DNA of 64,000 nt, from contig JAKOVQ010000001.1 in assembly GCA_029781975.1 (NCBI GenBank), forward strand, positions 38,891 through 102,890. Reading direction: 5' to 3'. Of this stretch, positions 23,961 through 33,121 are shown in pieces; position 1 is the stretch's first letter; each line of letters starts with the position of its first letter. This stretch comes from Acidobacteriota bacterium (GTDB lineage: Bacteria; Acidobacteriota; Thermoanaerobaculia; UBA5066). A model generated the notes under the pieces. The model was given only the letters and a program-made list of their open reading frames with translations, was not told the origin of the DNA and ran no database searches. Made by a program: the position numbers and the translations under genes.

Positions 23961-24503
23961 TCAGGCCTTCCCGGGGCTCGCGGGGGGTCCGGTGAGGGCG
24001 AGCTCGCCCTCGCCGGCCGTCTCGGCGGGCGTCGCGGCAGGCGTCGCGGCAGGCCTTGCGGCGGCGCCGCGCGCGGCTCCGCTTCCGCAGCCCGTGCCGG
24101 CGAGCCCCGTCGCGTCGGGCTCGTGCGCGAGGGCCCCGCGGCCGAGCTCGCAGACGAGGTCGTGCGGCAGGGCGCGGATCCGCGCCGCCAGCGCGCGGTC
24201 CTCCGCGGTGAGCCGGTCCGCCTCGAGGTCCGCCAGGACGACGCGCAGCCAGGTGCGCGCGGCCTCCTCCTCCGCGAGGGAGTAGTAGACGAAGCGGCCG
24301 TCGCGCCGCTCCGTGAGGAGGCCGACCCGCCGCAGGTCGGAGAGGTGCTCCGAGGCGGTGGACCGCGCCATGTCGAAGACGGCCGCGACCTGTCCCACGC
24401 AGAGCTCGGGGCAGGAGGCCAGGACGCCGAGGATCCGGAGCCGGATGCCGTTCGCCAGGGCCTTCGTGAGGTCGAGGAGACGGGGGAGCGTCACGTTCGT
24501 CAT
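23961..24503 (-). CDS. ArsR-family transcriptional regulator
   Basis: 180 residues from ATG 24503. The winged-helix domain (about 8-95) has LTKALANGIRLRILGVLASC, PELCVGQVAAVFDMARSTAS and the wing DGRFVYYSLAEE. The Cys pair in ASCPELCVGQV is placed like the metal site of ArsR repressors, but only two cysteines are near it. A Cys/Ala/Pro-rich tail of 70 residues is unusual. It is close to the efflux operon, whose 3' end lies 94 bases upstream, but is transcribed separately. Confidence 0.8.
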   Translation of the reverse strand: MTNVTLPRLLDLTKALANGIRLRILGVLASCPELCVGQVAAVFDMARSTASEHLSDLRRVGLLTERRDGRFVYYSLAEEEAARTWLRVVLADLEADRLTAEDRALAARIRALPHDLVCELGRGALAHEPDATGLAGTGCGSGAARGAAARPAATPAATPAETAGEGELALTGPPASPGKA

Positions 24504-24597
24504 TTCGTAACCTACCGGAGTCTAGGCTCCTCCCGGGAGGCCGGTCAACGACGAGGTGAGGCCGGCCCGGCCGCGGGGGACGGCCGGGCCCGGGAGG

Positions 24598-27500
24598 TCA
24601 GGAGGCGGCGTCCGCGGCGGGCCCTCCGTGAGACGCGGCCGCCGGCGAGCGCGTCTCGTGCCGCCGGTCGAGCCAGGCGCGGAACTCCTCCATGTAGACG
24701 TAGAAGACCGGCGTGACGAAGAGCGTCAGGAGCTGCGAGAAGACGAGGCCGCCGACGACCGCGAGGCCCAGGGGGCGGCGCGAGCTGGCGCCGGCCCCGA
24801 GGCCGAGGGCGATCGGGAGGGTCCCCATCAGGGCGGCCATCGTCGTCATCATGATCGGCCGGAAGCGGACGACGCAGGCGTCGTAGATGGCCGTGAGCGC
24901 GTCCTTCCCCTCGCGGCGCGCCTCGATCGCGAAGTCGACCATCATGATGCCGTTCTTCTTGACCAGGCCGACGAGCATGATGATCCCGACGAAGGCGTAG
25001 ATGGAGAGCTCCACCTTGAACAGGAGGAGCGTCACGAGCGCCCCGAAGCCCGCGAACGGCAGGGCCGAGAGGATCGTCAGCGGGTGGAGGAAGCTCTCGT
25101 AGAGGATCCCGAGGACCATGTAGATCACGAGGATCGCGACGAGGAGGAGGACGCCGAGGCCCTGGAGGGACGACTGGAAGGCCTGGGCGGTCCCCTGGAA
25201 GCTCGTCTTCACCGTCGCCGGGAGGACCTCCCGGGCCAGCCTGTCCACGGCCGAGGCGGCGTCGCCGATGGCGGCCCCCGGCTTCAGGTTGAACGAGAGG
25301 GTGACCGCCGGCAGCTGCCCCGCGTGGTTGACCGTCAGCGGGCCGAGGTTCTGGCGGATCCGGGAGACCGCCGACAGCGGGACGAGGCCCCCCTTGGCCG
25401 ACCGGACGTAGAGGAGGGAGAGCGAGGAGGGGTCGCGCTGGAAGCGCGGCTCCACCTCCATCAGGACCTGGTACTGGTTGTTCGGCGCGTAGATGGTCGA
25501 GATCTGCCGCGAGCCGTAGGCCGTGTAGAGGGCGTCCTCGATCCCCGCGGCCGTCAGGCCCACGGCCCCCGCCTTGTCGCGGTCGATCTCGACGACGGCC
25601 TGGGGGTTCGCGAGCTGCAGGTCGGAGGTGACGTCCGTCAGGCCGGGGAGCGCGCGCATCTTCTGCGCGAGGAGCGGCGCGTACCGGTAGAGCTCGTCCG
25701 TGTCGGGGTCCTGCAGCGTGTACTGGTACTGGCTCTTCGTCAGGTTCCCGCCGATCCGGATCGGGGGCGGGTTCTGGAGGAAGACGCGGATCCCCGGGAT
25801 CTGGGCGAGCTTCGGGCGCAGGCGCGCGATGACCTCGTCCGGGCTCTCCTTCCTCTCCGAGAGCGGCTTGAGGCGCGCGAAGATGAAGCCCGAGTTGTTC
25901 GCGTTGATGTTGTTGCCGCGGTTCCCGCAGCTCGACATGAAGCCCTCGATCGCCGGGTCCTGCCCGACCACCGCCGCGACCTCCTTCTGGTGCTGGACCA
26001 TCGCGTCGAACGAGATCCCCTGGGCCGCCTCCGTGAACCCGAAGATCTGCCCGATGTCGTCGCTCGGGAGGAACCCCTTCGGGATCACCTTGAAGAGGAG
26101 GACGGTGGCGACGAGGACGGCCGCCGAGAAGGCCATCGTCGCGCGGCGGTGGCGAAGGACCCGGCGGAGCCCCGCGGAGTAGACGGAGAGGGCGCCGTCG
26201 AAGAGGCGCTCGAGCGCGTTGTAGAGCCGGCCGTGCCGCTTCTGCTCGTGGTGCGGCTTCAGGAACCGGCTGCAGAGCATCGGCGTCAGGGAGAGGGAGA
26301 CGACGCCGGAGACGAGGATCGCCACGCCGATCGTCACCGCGAACTCGCGGAAGAGGCGCCCGACGATGCCGCCCATGAAGAGGACGGGGATGAAGACGGC
26401 CGAGAGGGAGAGCGTCATCGAGAGGATGGTGAAGCCCACCTCGGCCGAGCCGTCGAGGGCCGAGGCCAGGACCCCCTTCCCCATCTCGATGTGCCTGTGG
26501 ATGTTCTCCAGCATGACGATGGCGTCGTCGACGACGAAGCCCACCGAGAGCGTCAGCGCCATGAGCGAGAGGTTGTCGAGCGAGTACCCCAGGAGGTACA
26601 TCACCGCGAAGGTCCCGGTGATCGAGAGGGGGAGGGCGAGGGAGGGGATGACCGTCGCGGAGAGGTTCCTCAGGAAGAGGAAGATCACGAGGACGACGAG
26701 CGAGAGGGTGAGGAGGAGCGTGAACCTGACGTCGCTCACCGACTCGCGGATCGACCTCGAGCGGTCGAAGAGGACCTCCAGCTTCGCGGCCGCGGGGAGC
26801 TGCGCCTCGAAGGTGGGCAGGATCCGCTTGATCGCGTCGACCACCTCGACCGTGTTCGTCCCGGGCTGCTTCTGCACGGCCAGGACGACGGCCCGCTTGT
26901 TCGTGTACCAGGCGGCCGTCTTGTCGTTCTCGACGCTGTCGAGGGCGCGCCCCACCTCCTCGAAGCGGACCGGGGCCCCGTTGCGGTAGGCCACCGTCAG
27001 GGGCCGGTAGCGCTCGGCCTCGGTCAGCTGCCCCGTGGCCTCCACGGTGACCGCCTCGTTCTTCCCCCAGAGGGTCCCGGTCGGCAGGTTGACGTTCGCG
27101 CCGCGGACGGCGGCCGCCACCTCGTCGATGCCGATCCCCTTCGTCGCCAGGGCGAGCGGGTTTACCTGGAGCCGGACGGCGTACTTCTGCGAGCCGAAGA
27201 CCTGCACCTGCGCGACGCCGCTGACCGTCGAGATCCGCTGGGCCATGTTCGTCTCGGCGAAGTCGTCGACGGTGGAGAGCGTGAGCGTCTCGGAGTAGAG
27301 CGCGAGGTAGAGGACCGGCTGGTCCGCCGGGTTGACCTTGTTGTAGGTCGGCGGCGCCGGCATGTCCGGGGGGAGCTGCCGCGTGGCCGCCGTGATCGCG
27401 GCCTGGACGTCCTGGGCGGCGGCGTCGATGTCGCGGCTGAGGGTGAACTGGAGGGTGATCTGCGTCAGCCCGAGGATGCTCGACGACGTCATCGAGTCGA

Positions 27501-27729
27501 GGCCCGCGATCGTCGTGAACTGCCGCTCGAGGGGCGTCGCGACGGCCGAGGCCATCGTCTCGGGGCTCGCGCCGGGGAGGCGCGCGGAGACCTGGATCGT
27601 GGGGAAGTCGACGTTCGGCAGGTCGCTGACGGGCAGGAGCCGGTAGCCCATGATCCCGAAGACGAGGATCGCCGTCATGACGAGCGTCGTCATGACGGGG
27701 CGCTTGATGAAGAGCGCCGAGAGGTTCAC
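24598..27729 (-). CDS. RND multidrug efflux inner-membrane pump (HAE1/MdtB-like)
   Basis: 1043 residues from ATG 27729, overlapping the adaptor gene by four bases. The start MNLSALFIKRPVMTTLVMTA and the two repeated sets of six membrane helices, with the large porter loops between, are typical. The proton-relay helix reads LSVGFVVDDAIVMLENI with the essential Asp pair. PLERQFTTIAGLDSMTSSS and similar motifs place it with MdtB/MdtC. It forms a trimer that exports drugs or toxic compounds using proton motive force together with the adaptor and outer-membrane channel encoded upstream. Confidence 0.93.
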   Translation of the reverse strand: MNLSALFIKRPVMTTLVMTAILVFGIMGYRLLPVSDLPNVDFPTIQVSARLPGASPETMASAVATPLERQFTTIAGLDSMTSSSILGLTQITLQFTLSRDIDAAAQDVQAAITAATRQLPPDMPAPPTYNKVNPADQPVLYLALYSETLTLSTVDDFAETNMAQRISTVSGVAQVQVFGSQKYAVRLQVNPLALATKGIGIDEVAAAVRGANVNLPTGTLWGKNEAVTVEATGQLTEAERYRPLTVAYRNGAPVRFEEVGRALDSVENDKTAAWYTNKRAVVLAVQKQPGTNTVEVVDAIKRILPTFEAQLPAAAKLEVLFDRSRSIRESVSDVRFTLLLTLSLVVLVIFLFLRNLSATVIPSLALPLSITGTFAVMYLLGYSLDNLSLMALTLSVGFVVDDAIVMLENIHRHIEMGKGVLASALDGSAEVGFTILSMTLSLSAVFIPVLFMGGIVGRLFREFAVTIGVAILVSGVVSLSLTPMLCSRFLKPHHEQKRHGRLYNALERLFDGALSVYSAGLRRVLRHRRATMAFSAAVLVATVLLFKVIPKGFLPSDDIGQIFGFTEAAQGISFDAMVQHQKEVAAVVGQDPAIEGFMSSCGNRGNNINANNSGFIFARLKPLSERKESPDEVIARLRPKLAQIPGIRVFLQNPPPIRIGGNLTKSQYQYTLQDPDTDELYRYAPLLAQKMRALPGLTDVTSDLQLANPQAVVEIDRDKAGAVGLTAAGIEDALYTAYGSRQISTIYAPNNQYQVLMEVEPRFQRDPSSLSLLYVRSAKGGLVPLSAVSRIRQNLGPLTVNHAGQLPAVTLSFNLKPGAAIGDAASAVDRLAREVLPATVKTSFQGTAQAFQSSLQGLGVLLLVAILVIYMVLGILYESFLHPLTILSALPFAGFGALVTLLLFKVELSIYAFVGIIMLVGLVKKNGIMMVDFAIEARREGKDALTAIYDACVVRFRPIMMTTMAALMGTLPIALGLGAGASSRRPLGLAVVGGLVFSQLLTLFVTPVFYVYMEEFRAWLDRRHETRSPAAASHGGPAADAAS

Positions 27730-28943
27730 GGCGTCCCCCCCGCGGCCGCTTCCGCTCCCGTCCCGGCGGTCGCCGCGGCGTCCTTCTTCACCGAGACGGT
27801 CGCCCCCGGGGCGAGCCGGATCTGGCCGTCGGTGACGACCCGCTCGCCGGGAGCGAGGCCGGAGGTGACGAGCGCCAGGTCGTGCCAGGTCCTCGACACC
27901 TTCACCGGGCGGCTCTCGGCCTTCAGGTCGTCCTTCACCACCCAGACGTGGGGTCCCTCCTGCCCCTTCTGGACCGCCTCGGAGGGGACCACCGTCGCCT
28001 TCGCGTCGGTGTAGAGGGTGAGGGCCGTCGTGACGAACTGCCCCGGCCAGAGCCCGCGGGTGCGGTTCGGGAAGGTCGCCTTGAGCTGGATCGTCCCGGT
28101 CTGAGGGTCGACGGCGTTGTCGATGAACGTCAGCTCCCCGCGGTGCGTCGTCCCGTCGGGGGTCGTCGCGGTCACCTCGAGGCGGGCCGTCCGGGAGCGG
28201 GACTTCACCTCCCCCAGGACGCTCTCCGGGACCGAGAAGCTGACGAAGACCGGCTCGATCCGGTTGATGACGACGAGGGGCCTCGCGTCGTTGGCCGCCA
28301 CCACGTTGCCCGGGTAGACGAGGAGGCTCCCGGTCCGGCCCGACTCCGGGGCGGTGATCCGGCAGTACTCGAGGTTCAGGCGGGCCTGCTCGATCGACGC
28401 CTCGTCCCCCTGGACCGTGGCGTGCAGCGCCTCGACGTCGGCCCGCGCCTGGTCGAACTGCTCCTGGGTGATGTACTCCTTCCCGACGAGCTCCTGGTAG
28501 CGGGCGAGGGTCCGCTCGGCCTCCGTGGCCCTGGCCCGGTCGCGGGCCACGTTGGCCCGGGCCTGGGAGAGGGCGGCCTCGAACGGCCGGGGGTCGATCA
28601 CGAAGAGGAGCTTCCCCTTCTCCACGTCGTCCCCCTCGCGGAAGTGGACCTCCGTCACGGCGCCGCCGACGCGCGGCTTGACCGCAACGGTCGAGGAGGG
28701 GTCGACGTGCCCGATCGCCGAGAGGTCGAAGGGGACGTCGCGTTGCTCCACCGGGGCCACGCGGACGGGGACCGCCTCGGGGCCTCCCTTCTTCGCGGCG
28801 CCCCCGCCGCAGGACGTCGAGGCCGCGAGGGCGAGGGAGGCCAGGGCCGCGGCGAGCCCGGCGGGGAGGCGGAAGGCGCCGTCCCGCCGCGCGGCGGCGC
28901 GGGGGGCGAAGCAGCGGGCGGGGGCCGTCGTCCGGAGTCTCAT
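27726..28943 (-). CDS. RND efflux periplasmic adaptor (membrane-fusion protein)
   Basis: 405 residues from ATG 28943. A basic N-terminus and hydrophobic segment end in LALAASTSCGGG, a possible but imperfect lipobox. The adaptor order is clear: barrel (VRVAPVEQRDVPFDLSAIGH), lipoyl half (VKPRVGGAVTEVHFREGDDV), coiled-coil hairpin (about 115-190, ARATEAERTLARYQELVGKE), second lipoyl half (RITAPESGRTGSLLVYPGNV) and C-terminal domain. It links the RND pump to the outer-membrane channel. ATGA overlaps on both sides show strict operon coupling. Confidence 0.93.
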   Translation of the reverse strand: MRLRTTAPARCFAPRAAARRDGAFRLPAGLAAALASLALAASTSCGGGAAKKGGPEAVPVRVAPVEQRDVPFDLSAIGHVDPSSTVAVKPRVGGAVTEVHFREGDDVEKGKLLFVIDPRPFEAALSQARANVARDRARATEAERTLARYQELVGKEYITQEQFDQARADVEALHATVQGDEASIEQARLNLEYCRITAPESGRTGSLLVYPGNVVAANDARPLVVINRIEPVFVSFSVPESVLGEVKSRSRTARLEVTATTPDGTTHRGELTFIDNAVDPQTGTIQLKATFPNRTRGLWPGQFVTTALTLYTDAKATVVPSEAVQKGQEGPHVWVVKDDLKAESRPVKVSRTWHDLALVTSGLAPGERVVTDGQIRLAPGATVSVKKDAAATAGTGAEAAAGGTP

Positions 28944-30406
28944 GGCGCTTCCTTCTTCAGCTGGGGAATGGTCGGGAGGCCGAGGACGCCGATGTCGTGC
29001 GCGAGCTGCGCGAGGGCCGTCAGGAACGACGCCCGCGCCTGGACGTCGGTCGCCCGCGCCTCCGCCAGGGACGACTCGGCGGCGAGGAGGTCGAGGATCC
29101 CCCCGACGCCGGCCTTGTAGCGCCCGCGCGCGACCTCCTCCGACTGCCCGGCGCTCTCGAGGAGGTCCCTGGCGGCGCGGATCCGCTGGGCGGCGGTCCT
29201 CACCGCGTAGTACCCGGTCCAGACCTGGAGGACGGCCTGCTGGGCGAGCGAGTCGGTGAAGGCGTCCGCGGCGGCCGCGTCCTCCTCGGCCTTCTTCACG
29301 TCGTACGCCTTCGAGAAGCCGCTGAAGAGCGGCCAGCGGAGGAAGAGGCCGGCCGACCAGGAGTCCCCGAAGGGGGTCGTCGCGTCGGCGCTCTCGAAGT
29401 ACGTGCGGCCCGCGGTCGCCACGGTCAAGAGGGCCGGCAGGCCGGAGGCCCGGGCGGAGCGGACCTTGCTCCAGGCCCCCCGCGCGCGGGCCCGCGCCGC
29501 CGCGAGGTCGGGGCGCTCGCTCTCGGCCCGCGCGATCAGCTCCTCCACGGCCGGCGTCGCCCCCTCGAGCCGGAGCCCGTCCGGGAGGGCGGTCACGTCG
29601 ACGGGGATGGTGGCCGGGACGCCGAGCGCGGTGGCGAGGGCCCCCCGCGTCGTCTCGATGAGCCCCCGCGCGGTCTCGACCTCGAGACGCCGCTGCGAGA
29701 CGCTCGTCTTCGCCTGGAGGACGTCGGCGATCGTCGCCACCCCGGCGCGGCGGCGCTCCTCGGCGGCGGTGAGGTTCTCCTCGGCCTGCTTGAGGCTGGC
29801 CTCGGTCGAGACGACGAGCTCCTTGGCCCCCTGGTACTGGTAGTAGGCCCCCTCCACCTGGAGGACGAGGTCGCTCACCGCGGCGTCGTGCAGGAAGCCG
29901 GCCGAGAAGAGGGTCTGGCGGGCCTGCTCGACCTCGGCCTTCCGTCCGCCGAAGTCGAAGAGAGTCCAGCTGAGCGTCGCCGACGGGCCCCAGCTCGTCA
30001 GGAGGGTCTCGAACCGGCCGCCGAGCGCCACCGACTTCTGGCGCAGGAGCTGGGCGTCGACCTCCAGCTGGGGCCAGAGGGCCCCCTCCTTGCTCCCGAC
30101 GTCGGCCGCCGCGCTCCGCGCCTGGCGCCAGCTCCGGCGCGTGGCCGGACTGTCGGCGAGGGCGAGGTCGACCGCCTCCGCGAGGGTCACGGTGTGCGGG
30201 CCCGCGAGGAGCTCGGGGGGGAGGGTCGGGGCCTCCCGGGCCGCCGGCGGCGGAGGGGGCACGGCGCCCTGGGGCGGGCTCCAGGTCCGCGCGGGCGACG
30301 GAGGCGCCGCCGCGTCGACGTAGGGCGCGGGGCGCGCGGTGGCGCAGCCCCCCGCGGAGAGGATCAGGGCGAGGGCCGCGCCGAGCGCGGGGACCGCCGG
30401 TCTCAT
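28940..30406 (-). CDS. TolC/NodT-family outer-membrane efflux lipoprotein
   Basis: 488 residues from ATG 30406. A signal peptide ends in a good lipobox (LILSAGGCATA), so Cys23 or thereabouts is lipidated. Two repeats of the outer-membrane efflux domain follow, with long helices such as VEGAYYQYQGAKELVVSTEA and KTSVSQRRLEVETARGLIET. It forms the trimeric exit duct for the RND system. Coupled by ATGA to both neighbours. Confidence 0.92.
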   Translation of the reverse strand: MRPAVPALGAALALILSAGGCATARPAPYVDAAAPPSPARTWSPPQGAVPPPPPAAREAPTLPPELLAGPHTVTLAEAVDLALADSPATRRSWRQARSAAADVGSKEGALWPQLEVDAQLLRQKSVALGGRFETLLTSWGPSATLSWTLFDFGGRKAEVEQARQTLFSAGFLHDAAVSDLVLQVEGAYYQYQGAKELVVSTEASLKQAEENLTAAEERRRAGVATIADVLQAKTSVSQRRLEVETARGLIETTRGALATALGVPATIPVDVTALPDGLRLEGATPAVEELIARAESERPDLAAARARARGAWSKVRSARASGLPALLTVATAGRTYFESADATTPFGDSWSAGLFLRWPLFSGFSKAYDVKKAEEDAAAADAFTDSLAQQAVLQVWTGYYAVRTAAQRIRAARDLLESAGQSEEVARGRYKAGVGGILDLLAAESSLAEARATDVQARASFLTALAQLAHDIGVLGLPTIPQLKKEAP

Positions 30407-30987
30407 GGGACCTCCTTGTGGCGAACGCCGTCGAGGAAGACGGCCATCAGCTCGCGCTCGAACGCGGCGGAGCGCGCGGCGCTCCCGGCGCGGTAGGTGG
30501 CCGCGCGGACCATGCCGATGAAGAGCTCCGCGCCGACCCGCGGGTCGAGCGGGCGAACCTCGCCGCGCGCGACGCCGGCGGCCACGGTCTCCTCGACGAA
30601 GCGGATCAGCGCCGCGCGGCGCCGGTCCAGCTCCCGCCTGCGCGCGCAGAGCCTCCGCTCGCTGACCCGGGGGAGGAGGGTGAACGGCTGGCGGCCCCGG
30701 AAGATCCTGACGACCTCCCGGGCGACCCAGGCCAGGCGGTCCGCGACGGGCTCCGCCGCGGGGCGGGGCACGGCCAGGACGGCGTCGAGCTCGTCGAACC
30801 CCCGGACGAGGATCTGGAAGTAGAGGTCGTCCTTGGTCGGGAAGTAGCGGTAGAGCGTCCCCTTTCCGACGCCGGCCGCGGCGGCGACGTCGTCGGTCAG
30901 GACCTCGTCGAACTCCCTTCGGGAGAAGACCTCGGTCGCGGCGTCCAGGATGGCGAGGCGCTTGGCCTCGGTCTTCTTGCGGGGCAT
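30403..30987 (-). CDS. TetR-family repressor of the efflux operon
   Basis: 194 residues from ATG 30987. The N-terminal HTH (about 8-55: AKRLAILDAATEVFSRREFD, DDVAAAAGVGKGTLYRYFPT) is typical of TetR; the C-terminal ligand domain is divergent. It is the first gene of the four-gene efflux operon, as is usual for self-regulated pumps. A 7-2-7 inverted repeat (30999-31014) just upstream of the start is a likely operator. Confidence 0.92.
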   Translation of the reverse strand: MPRKKTEAKRLAILDAATEVFSRREFDEVLTDDVAAAAGVGKGTLYRYFPTKDDLYFQILVRGFDELDAVLAVPRPAAEPVADRLAWVAREVVRIFRGRQPFTLLPRVSERRLCARRRELDRRRAALIRFVEETVAAGVARGEVRPLDPRVGAELFIGMVRAATYRAGSAARSAAFERELMAVFLDGVRHKEVP

Positions 30988-30998
30988 GGGGAAGCCGA

Positions 30999-31014
30999 AA
31001 CGGACTCGTCCGTT
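30999..31014. promoter_or_regulatory. Candidate TetR operator
   Basis: AACGGAC-TC-GTCCGTT, perfect 7-bp arms with a 2-base centre, 12 bases upstream of the tetR start. On the minus strand GATAAC (31017-31022) could be the -10, placing the operator at the transcript start. Confidence 0.6.
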
Positions 31015-31086
31015 CCGTTATCCCATCCTACGCCACCCGGAGCTCGAATGTTTCGGGAGGCGCCGGGACCGGACCGGGCGGGGAGG

Positions 31087-31533
31087 TCAGCGGGCGCGGC
31101 GGGGGGCGGTGGCCCGCCGGGCGGACGGGGCCTTGCCGGTGCCGCGGAAGGCGGGGAGCCTCTTCCAGTTGGCGCCCGCGGCGCAGAAGACCTCCACCGG
31201 CACGGCGTGGACCCTGTCGAGGAACTCCCGGTCGCGCAGGAGGTGGCCGTCCTCGCGGATGGCGACGAGGGCCGCCTTCCGGAACGCTCGGGACCGGGCG
31301 TCGTCGCGGAGGCGGTAGTGGACGATCCTGCCGGCCTTCCGCTCGGCCACGAGACCCGCCCGCTTCAGGTCGGAGAGGTGGGCCGAGACCGTGGACGGGG
31401 CCAGGCCCAGGACCGCCGTGATCTGGCAGACGCACGACTCTCCGGTCTCGAGCAGCCCGAGGATCCGGAGCCGTGCAGGGTTCGCGAGGGCCTTGGCGAT
31501 GGCGACGGTGCGTCCGAGGGGGGTCTCCGTCAT
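31087..31533 (-). CDS. ArsR-family regulator with CVC metal-type motif
   Basis: 148 residues from ATG 31533 (an upstream in-frame start at 31578 adds 15 residues). The winged helix has IAKALANPARLRILGLLETG, ESCVCQITAVLGLAPSTVSA and HLSDLKRAGLVAERKAGRIV. ESCVCQI matches the ELCVCDL arsenite/antimonite site of ArsR, so metalloid sensing is plausible. No arsenic gene is adjacent; the nearest genes are the efflux operon and the divergent phn transporter. A basic, Ala/Pro-rich tail follows. Confidence 0.82.
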   Translation of the reverse strand: MTETPLGRTVAIAKALANPARLRILGLLETGESCVCQITAVLGLAPSTVSAHLSDLKRAGLVAERKAGRIVHYRLRDDARSRAFRKAALVAIREDGHLLRDREFLDRVHAVPVEVFCAAGANWKRLPAFRGTGKAPSARRATAPRRAR

Positions 31534-31666
31534 TTCGACTCCTGACGAACGGTAGGTCTCCGGGCGGCCGGTCGTCAAGGGGCGGGGCGGGGCGAAGGGG
31601 GGGCGGTGCCCTCCCGGGACAGGCGCGGCGCGGCTTCACACGGGGACCGTAGAATCCCGGTCCGGC

Positions 31667-33121
31667 ATGAGCAGCGGGGGAGCGGTCCCGGGCGGCCCGG
31701 GGGGCGCCGGGACCGGGCAAAGGCCGGTGCGGGCGGCGAGGCCCGGAGGGAGCGTGGGCCGCGTGGGCCGCGTGGGCCGCGTGGCCGGCTGGCTCCTCGT
31801 CGTCCTCCTCCTCGCGGCGTTCGTCGCCGGGGTCGTCCACCGGGGACGGCTGGAGCGCGGCGGCGAGCGGGTCGTGAGGATGCTCTTCGTCCCGTCCGTC
31901 GAGCAGGGGACGCTCGCCCGGCGCGGATCGGAGCTGGCCGACTTCGTCCGGAAGGACGCCGGCCTCGTCATCCGGTCGGCCGTCCCGACGAGCTACGCCG
32001 CGGTCGTCCAGGCGCTCGGCGCCGGCCAGGCGGACATCGCCTGGGTCCCCGCCTTCGCGTACGTCCTCGCCAACGCCCGGTACGGGGCCGAGGCGCGGCT
32101 GCAGGTCGTCCGCGAGGCCGAGGTCTACGTGATCCTCGCCGTGCGCACCGCTCCGGGGGAGCCCGCCCGCCCGGAGGAGCTGGCGGGGAAAGGGGTCGCC
32201 GTCTCGAAGGGCCTCGCTCCCGACCTGCGGGCCGTCCTCTCCGCCGAGCTCGACCGGGTCGCGCCGGGCTGGAAGGCCGTTCCCGCCGAGAGCGACTCCG
32301 ACGCCGTCCGCCTCCTCCTCGACCAGCCGGACCGGGTGGCCGCGGCCGCGAGCCGGCACGTCTTCTCGGGGCCGAAGGACCTCGTGGGGGACGGCCGGAA
32401 GGTGCTCGAGGGGACGCGGCCCGGCACCCTCGCGCAAAGCCGCGTCCTCTGGAAGAGCGAGAAGCCGGTCAAGGAGAGGGTCTCCGTCTACTACGGCTGC
32501 GTCCTGACCCGGAGCGACTCCGGGATCGAGCGGCTCGAGGACCTCGAGGGGAAGGCGTACGCCTACTCCGACGCCACGTCGACCTCCGGCTGCATCTTCC
32601 CCGCGAACCTCCTCGCCGCCCACGGCGTCAAGCTGGGGCACGTCTACTACGCCGGGGGCCACGCCAACGCCGTGCAGGCCGTGGCGGACGGCAAGGCGGC
32701 CGGCGGCTCCGCCTTCTGGTCGCCGCCGGGGATCGTCAACCAGGTGGAGCACACCTTCGTCGCCGACGCGAGGCACCTCCTGATGAAGCGCCTCGCCACC
32801 GACGAGGAGCGGCTCGCCTTCCTCGAGAAGGTGCGGGTCCTCGCCCTGACCGACCCGATCCCGAACGACGTCTGCTGCGTGAGGCCCGGCTTTCCGCGCC
32901 CCGTCTGGAACCGCTTCCGGGAGTCGCTCGCGCGGTTCCTGAGGACGCAGGCGGGGCAGGAGGCGTACCTCGACCTCGTGGCCGGGGTCGACGCGAAGCC
33001 GTGCGACGACGCCGTCTTCGACGGCTTCCGCGCGACGCTGAAGGCGACCGGCATCTCGGCCGGCGCCCTGATGGAGGCCGAGGAGGCCAGGCTGAGGAAG
33101 AAGCAGGAGGGGAAGAGGTGA
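31667..33121 (+). CDS. phnD: Phosphonate/phosphite-type ABC substrate-binding protein
   Basis: 484 residues from ATG 31667. The first 38 residues are Gly/Arg-rich and include a (VGR)3 repeat encoded by three 9-bp units (31754-31780); a single hydrophobic helix (about 39-58) anchors the protein. The PhnD fold then follows in two lobes: VRMLFVPSVEQGTLARRGSE, YAAVVQALGAGQADIAWVPA, SVYYGCVLTRSDSGIERLED and YSDATSTSGCIFPANLLAAH. It captures phosphonate, phosphite or phosphate for the PhnC/PhnE importer. The true start may be nearer the hydrophobic helix. Confidence 0.85.
   Translation: MSSGGAVPGGPGGAGTGQRPVRAARPGGSVGRVGRVGRVAGWLLVVLLLAAFVAGVVHRGRLERGGERVVRMLFVPSVEQGTLARRGSELADFVRKDAGLVIRSAVPTSYAAVVQALGAGQADIAWVPAFAYVLANARYGAEARLQVVREAEVYVILAVRTAPGEPARPEELAGKGVAVSKGLAPDLRAVLSAELDRVAPGWKAVPAESDSDAVRLLLDQPDRVAAAASRHVFSGPKDLVGDGRKVLEGTRPGTLAQSRVLWKSEKPVKERVSVYYGCVLTRSDSGIERLEDLEGKAYAYSDATSTSGCIFPANLLAAHGVKLGHVYYAGGHANAVQAVADGKAAGGSAFWSPPGIVNQVEHTFVADARHLLMKRLATDEERLAFLEKVRVLALTDPIPNDVCCVRPGFPRPVWNRFRESLARFLRTQAGQEAYLDLVAGVDAKPCDDAVFDGFRATLKATGISAGALMEAEEARLRKKQEGKR

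Noticed and set aside
24504..24540. ArsR operator CCTAccggagtcTAGG upstream of 24503
   Set aside because: Arms are only 4 bp; too weak to list as a site.
24556..28014. 1152-codon + strand frame opposite the RND pump
   Set aside because: Antisense to a clear, complete RND protein; Asp/Arg/His-rich shadow composition.
31087..31533. Arsenic resistance locus
   Set aside because: The ArsR has a CVC motif but no arsB/arsC/acr3 gene is adjacent.
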